Shown in pieces: positions 7,462-9,935 of a stretch of DNA of 9,935 nt; within the stretch, counting starts at the first letter, position 1, and each line of letters starts with the position of its first letter. The position numbers were made by a program, and so were the translations under genes. The notes beneath the pieces are model-generated. The model saw nothing but the letters and a program-made list of their open reading frames with translations. It was not told the origin of the DNA and ran no database searches. The stretch is taken from assembly GCA_013813945.1 (NCBI GenBank), contig JACCQV010000033.1:1-9935 (forward strand), in the 5' to 3' direction. The stretch comes from Deltaproteobacteria bacterium (GTDB taxonomy: Bacteria > Myxococcota_A > Polyangia > Haliangiales > Haliangiaceae).

Positions 7462-8295
7462 TCAGATCAGATCGAGGAGCATGCGGCCACCGACCGTCAT
7501 GACGTATTCGCGCTCGCCCTCGTCAAACGCGCTATCGACTCGTAGGTAGAGGTCGATCACGGGGGTCCGCGACGTTCCCCACGGCGTGAGCCGCAGGCTG
7601 ATGTCCGCGCCGGCGTAGGCGATGGTGTTGCTGTCGCCGCGTGTGAAGCCGCCCCCGAGGCCGAGTGCGATCGGGCCGATGCCGTAGCTGACGATGGCCC
7701 GGGCCCCCATCGCGTTGCCGGGTTCGAGCTGCGCGATGCCCTCGACGATCACGCCCAGCTTCGGCTTCTCGAAGGTGCGGGGCCGGATCTTGCCCATGAT
7801 GTCTTCCTTGAGGGTGGCGTACGCCGTACGGCCGATCTCCTCGAAGTCGGGTATCCCACCCTTGGCGGTGATCTGCGCCGCCTCGGCCTTGATCGCGATC
7901 TCGAGCTGGGTCTGGAGCAGCTTGTCGAGGTCGAGGATCGTCGGGATGTCGAACGTGTAGAACGCGAGGCCGAACGTGACCGCGCTGACCAGATGGGTAT
8001 CCGCTCCGAACGAGGTGCCGGCGAAGGTGCCGGCGTGCGGCCCGAACGCGATCGACCGACGCACGCGGTTCCCCGCCGCTGCGGTGACATCCCCGGCGAT
8101 CCCGATGATCTTCACCGCCACCTTGGCAGCGGCGTCGGCGTCGTCCTTGTAACTCACGACGGCATCGACAGCCGCCTTGGCCTTGTCCTTGAGGCCGCCC
8201 GCCGCCGCCTTCGCATCCTCCTTGAAATCAGCGTGCGCGGGCGCGGCAGCCGCGATGGTGCATGCGAGCGCCACCGCGATCGTGTTGCGAGTCAT
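7462..8295 (-). CDS. Secreted protein of unknown function, probable beta-rich C-terminal domain
   Basis: I do not recognise this family. From ATG 8295 the product is 277 aa, beginning with a clear Sec signal peptide (MTRNTIAVALACTIAAAAPAHA, 22 residues, cleavage AHA|D). An upstream ATG at 8307 would add only MFPG and would sit inside the proposed -10 hexamer. After cleavage there is an Ala/Lys/Asp-rich helical stretch (about 23-65: KEDAKAAAGGLKDKAKAAVD). A middle region follows, then from about 180 onward alternating hydrophobic strands separated by Gly-rich turns (GPIALGLGGGFTRG, YAGADISLRL, VIDLYLRV), ending MTVGGRMLLDLI. This would suit a small outer-membrane barrel or a periplasmic beta domain; both are inference. 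It is on the same strand as glgP with 19 nt between them, and divergent from the OsmC gene (112 bp). Confidence 0.75.
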   Translation of the reverse strand: MTRNTIAVALACTIAAAAPAHADFKEDAKAAAGGLKDKAKAAVDAVVSYKDDADAAAKVAVKIIGIAGDVTAAAGNRVRRSIAFGPHAGTFAGTSFGADTHLVSAVTFGLAFYTFDIPTILDLDKLLQTQLEIAIKAEAAQITAKGGIPDFEEIGRTAYATLKEDIMGKIRPRTFEKPKLGVIVEGIAQLEPGNAMGARAIVSYGIGPIALGLGGGFTRGDSNTIAYAGADISLRLTPWGTSRTPVIDLYLRVDSAFDEGEREYVMTVGGRMLLDLI

Positions 8296-8308
8296 TCCAG
8301 GGAACATA
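8296..8308 (-). promoter_or_regulatory. Predicted -10 element of the secreted-protein gene, leaderless geometry
   Basis: On the minus strand TATGTT (8308-8303) ends 7 nt (CCCTGGA) before ATG 8295, with no clear -35 upstream. CCCTGGA contains no good Shine-Dalgarno core. This arrangement is one reason for choosing 8295 rather than 8307 as the start codon. Confidence 0.4.
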
Positions 8309-8372
8309 AACGAGCTCGATCCTGACGGGCGGCATCCTTCACGAGTACCGCCGACGGCTGCGGCCGCGAGGA

Positions 8373-8407
8373 TTGATCACGCGTTCTTCACGCGTATGCT
8401 CTTTGCC
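8373..8407 (+). promoter_or_regulatory. Predicted leaderless promoter of the OsmC-family gene
   Basis: TTGATC (8373-8378, 4 of 6 matches to the -35 consensus), a 16-nt spacer and TATGCT (8395-8400, 5 of 6 matches to TATAAT apart from one or two positions typical of GC-rich genomes) precede the ATG at 8408 by 7 nt. Transcription should therefore start at or within a base or two of the start codon. No Shine-Dalgarno sequence is present. The spacer is filled by a direct repeat, described separately. Confidence 0.6.
8377..8395 (+). repeat. Perfect 8-bp direct repeat inside the osmC-like promoter
   Basis: TCACGCGT occurs at 8377-8384 and again at 8388-8395, an 11-bp period or about one helical turn, filling the stretch between the -35 and -10 elements. 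A one-mismatch copy, TCACGAGT, lies upstream at 8339-8346. The core ACGCGT is itself palindromic. This placement would suit binding by a dimeric or tandem regulator on one face of the DNA. It is seen directly in the sequence; the regulatory role is inferred. Confidence 0.6.
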
Positions 8408-8875
8408 ATGGCGGACCATCGCGCAACGATCACCTGGCAAGCCACGGCAATCCCCGCCGACTTCGTGAAGGGCAAGTACTCTCGCGAGCACGCGTGGACC
8501 TTCGACGGCGGCGTCACGGTGCCCGCCTCCCCCTCGCCATCGGTCGTGCCGGCGCCGTGGTCCAACCCCGCGCACGTGGATCCCGAGGAGGCATACGTCG
8601 CCTCCGTCGCGAGCTGCCACATGCTGACGTTTCTCTACGTCGCCGCGAAGTCCGGCTTCGCGGTCGCCAGCTACCGCGACGAGGCCGTCGGCGTGATGAC
8701 GAAGAACGAGCGCGGCGTGCCGTGGGTCAGCAAGATCACGCTGGCACCGGTGATCGAGTACGCCGGTGACAAGCACCCGAGCGCCGAGGAGCTCGCGAAG
8801 CTGCACCACGCCGCGCACGACGGCTGCTTCATCGCGAATTCGGTGAAGACCGAGATCGTGGTCGCTACTTCGTGA
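8408..8875 (+). CDS. OsmC-family peroxiredoxin-like protein
   Basis: From ATG 8408 the product is 155 aa, a typical size for OsmC/Ohr proteins; the frame is open further upstream but that extension has no family resemblance and lies across the promoter. The protein is cytoplasmic. Two conserved cysteines are present: C70 in VASVASCHMLTFLYVAA and C140 in HHAAHDGCFIANSVKTEI, matching the reactive cysteine pair of the family. Known family activity is thiol-dependent reduction of organic hydroperoxides and protection in osmotic or oxidative stress. Assignment to the OsmC, Ohr or YhfA subgroup is not possible from these motifs alone, so no gene symbol is given. Its last 11 bases overlap the end of the convergent STAS gene, leaving no room for an intrinsic terminator between them. 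The promoter carries a tandem repeat that may bind a stress regulator. Confidence 0.9.
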   Translation: MADHRATITWQATAIPADFVKGKYSREHAWTFDGGVTVPASPSPSVVPAPWSNPAHVDPEEAYVASVASCHMLTFLYVAAKSGFAVASYRDEAVGVMTKNERGVPWVSKITLAPVIEYAGDKHPSAEELAKLHHAAHDGCFIANSVKTEIVVATS

Positions 8876-9785
8876 GCACGAGGTACGCGAGCACGCCGAT
8901 CGCGCCGAGCAGGATCGCGATGAGCACGAACACGAGTGCATTCGAGCGCGACGGTGCAGCGACCGGCGCGGACATTTGCTGTGAAGCGAAGCCGAAGCTG
9001 TTGCCCGGCATCACGTGGCCACCCGAGCCGAACTGACCGGGCGGGCGACTTCCGGAATTGACGTGGCTCACGTGTTGCCGGCTCGGTGGCTTGCTTCCGG
9101 TGCGGCCGACGCCCGTGCCGCCGCTCCCGGTGTGCGCGCTCGAGCGGATCGAGGGCAGCGAGGGGACACTCGGCTTGGACGTGCTGGAGAGGTTCGGAGC
9201 ACTCGCGCGCGAGCGGACCTTGCCGCCCTTGCCGTCCGCGGAACCATCCGTGTTGCGGCCGAGCTCGCGCATCGCACCGTTGATCTTGTCGGGCTCGGCG
9301 AGCTTCCTCTGGTTCGAGAGGAACGCGAAGTAGGAGTCGGGCATGTCGTCAAAGTCCATGACGAGGTCGCACTCGTCACACCGGCAGGTCGGCGGCTCGT
9401 GCGGCGGCGGCCCCATGTCGCCCGTCTCGCAGAGGAGGACCTTCTCCTCGTCGCACTCCGGGCAGAAATAGGGCACGTAGAAGCTCTTCACCATGCCGTT
9501 GCCGGTGAAGTTGTTGACCAGGTTGATCTGCGCGACGATCGCGGGCGAGCACTCCACCAGCACGACGTCGGTTCCCTTGGTCTCGACCTTGCCGAGCCAG
9601 TTGACCCAGTCGCGCACGCCGCACGAGTTGATGCGCTCCACCTCGCCGAGGTCGATGACGACGGTGCCGCCGTGGATCTTGTCGGTGAGCTCGGTGAGCT
9701 CGTTGTCTTCGTCGATGACGCCGGCCAGCTTCACGAAGCTGAGGTCGTCACGATGGTGGACCGACGCTTGGAATTTCTGACTCAT
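8865..9785 (-). CDS. STAS domain / zinc ribbon / tail-anchored membrane protein
   Basis: This 306-aa product has four parts. Residues 1-105 form a STAS domain: VVIDLGEVERINSCGVRDWV resembles the anti-anti-sigma core, and S54 in NSCG is at or next to the usual phosphorylation site. Residues 106-140 form a putative zinc ribbon, with C108 and C111 (CPEC), C119, then C134, C136 and C139 (CRCDEC). Residues about 175-280 are a low-complexity Ser/Gly/Pro/Arg linker. Residues 283-303 are a single hydrophobic helix (NALVFVLIAILLGAIGVLAY) followed by only a few residues, so the protein should be tail-anchored with STAS and zinc ribbon in the cytoplasm. STAS proteins usually bind anti-sigma kinases or act as scaffolds; attachment to a zinc ribbon and membrane anchor points to a membrane-localised switch or adaptor. 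The partner is unknown. No kinase gene is adjacent in the window. Confidence 0.85.
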   Translation of the reverse strand: MSQKFQASVHHRDDLSFVKLAGVIDEDNELTELTDKIHGGTVVIDLGEVERINSCGVRDWVNWLGKVETKGTDVVLVECSPAIVAQINLVNNFTGNGMVKSFYVPYFCPECDEEKVLLCETGDMGPPPHEPPTCRCDECDLVMDFDDMPDSYFAFLSNQRKLAEPDKINGAMRELGRNTDGSADGKGGKVRSRASAPNLSSTSKPSVPSLPSIRSSAHTGSGGTGVGRTGSKPPSRQHVSHVNSGSRPPGQFGSGGHVMPGNSFGFASQQMSAPVAAPSRSNALVFVLIAILLGAIGVLAYLVLTK

Positions 9786-9827
9786 GACGGGTGCTGGGAA
9801 GTGTAAATCATGTATCCCGCGCTACAA
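9786..9827 (-). promoter_or_regulatory. Possible promoter of the STAS/zinc-ribbon gene
   Basis: On the minus strand TTGTAG (9827-9822) and TACACT (9805-9800) are separated by 16 nt, the same spacing as in the PAS and OsmC promoters. The -10 lies 14 nt before the ATG at 9785, which predicts a leader of about 7 nt. The leader has no Shine-Dalgarno sequence. The -35 matches consensus at only 3 of 6 positions, so the call is tentative. Confidence 0.4.
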
Positions 9828-9834
9828 CGGTAGC
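9821..9834. repeat. Inverted repeat over the -35 of the STAS gene
   Basis: GCTAC (9821-9825) and GTAGC (9830-9834) are exact reverse complements around a 4-nt centre (AACG). The repeat covers the proposed -35 hexamer, a position suited to a repressor or activator site. It is short, so chance is a real alternative. On the minus strand it also contains TGCTACC, the same string found at the -10 of the PAS gene. Confidence 0.4.
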
Positions 9835-9935
9835 AGGAACTCGCTCGGGCAGTCTAGCTGAGAACCCCCCGCTGCGCGCGAGAGCCGCGACCAGAAAAAT
9901 ACCCGGATCCGAACACGTGGATGAGTGTTCAGCTG
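9835..9935. other. Non-coding end of window with two palindromic sequences
   Basis: No gene is visible here on either strand. The perfect 8-bp palindrome CGGATCCG (9904-9911) is followed by an inverted repeat GAACAC (9911-9916) / GTGTTC (9925-9930) with an 8-nt spacer. Reading leftward, this hairpin is followed about 10 nt later by TATTTTT, so a weak terminator for a gene lying to the right is possible. An operator is another reading. The window stops too soon to decide. Confidence 0.35.

Noticed and set aside
5628..7502. Open frame of 624 codons antisense to glgP
   Set aside because: It lies opposite the strongly conserved phosphorylase gene. Its product is low-complexity Arg/Glu/Val/Leu-rich with no domain, as expected for the shadow frame of a GC-rich gene.
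8177..8407. N-terminal extension of the OsmC frame
   Set aside because: The extension overlaps the start of the divergent secreted-protein gene and the predicted promoter, and OsmC similarity begins right after ATG 8408.
9835..9935. Possible tRNA or small RNA gene at the right end
   Set aside because: I could not fold a cloverleaf or find a TPsiC-like box; only short palindromes are present.

Overview
The window is GC-rich and densely coded. It carries eight protein genes, one of them cut by the left edge, and no RNA genes, mobile elements or CRISPR arrays that I can see. The base composition, short-signal lipoproteins with Cys-rich and right-handed beta-helix regions, a HAMP-SpoIIE phosphatase and a STAS/zinc-ribbon/tail-anchor protein together suggest a myxobacterium (Myxococcota). 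A Kofleriaceae/Haliangium-like relative is possible. This is inference; no marker gene is present.

Layout, left to right. A membrane sensor phosphatase (HAMP plus SpoIIE/PP2C) reads leftward off the edge. A small PAS/coiled-coil protein starts 48 bp away on the opposite strand. Behind the PAS gene, on the plus strand, come a Cys-rich beta-helix lipoprotein and, 4 nt after its stop, a lipoprotein alpha/beta hydrolase with an unrecognised beta-rich C-terminal domain. The hydrolase converges on a glycogen phosphorylase gene (minus strand), and the two stop codons share a single CTAG. Upstream of the phosphorylase, on the same strand, lies a secreted protein of unknown function. An OsmC-family gene diverges from it and converges, with overlapping ends, on a gene for a STAS-domain, zinc-ribbon, tail-anchored protein. 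About 150 bp of non-coding DNA with two inverted repeats ends the window.

How the genes relate. The two lipoprotein genes look like one transcription unit for cell-envelope proteins. The PAS protein and phosphatase share a divergent promoter region and may belong to one signalling pathway. The STAS protein belongs to the class of proteins that such phosphatases act on, but it lies 8 kb away and no link is shown. GlgP and OsmC look like ordinary housekeeping and stress genes.

The strongest pattern beyond gene content is in the starts. Five of the eight genes have a TAnnnT (-10-like) hexamer ending exactly 6 or 7 nt before the chosen start codon, with no clear Shine-Dalgarno sequence. This predicts leaderless mRNAs. 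The osmC-like promoter also carries a perfect 8-bp direct repeat with an 11-bp period between its -35 and -10 elements, a likely regulator site. I found no convincing new multi-gene system.
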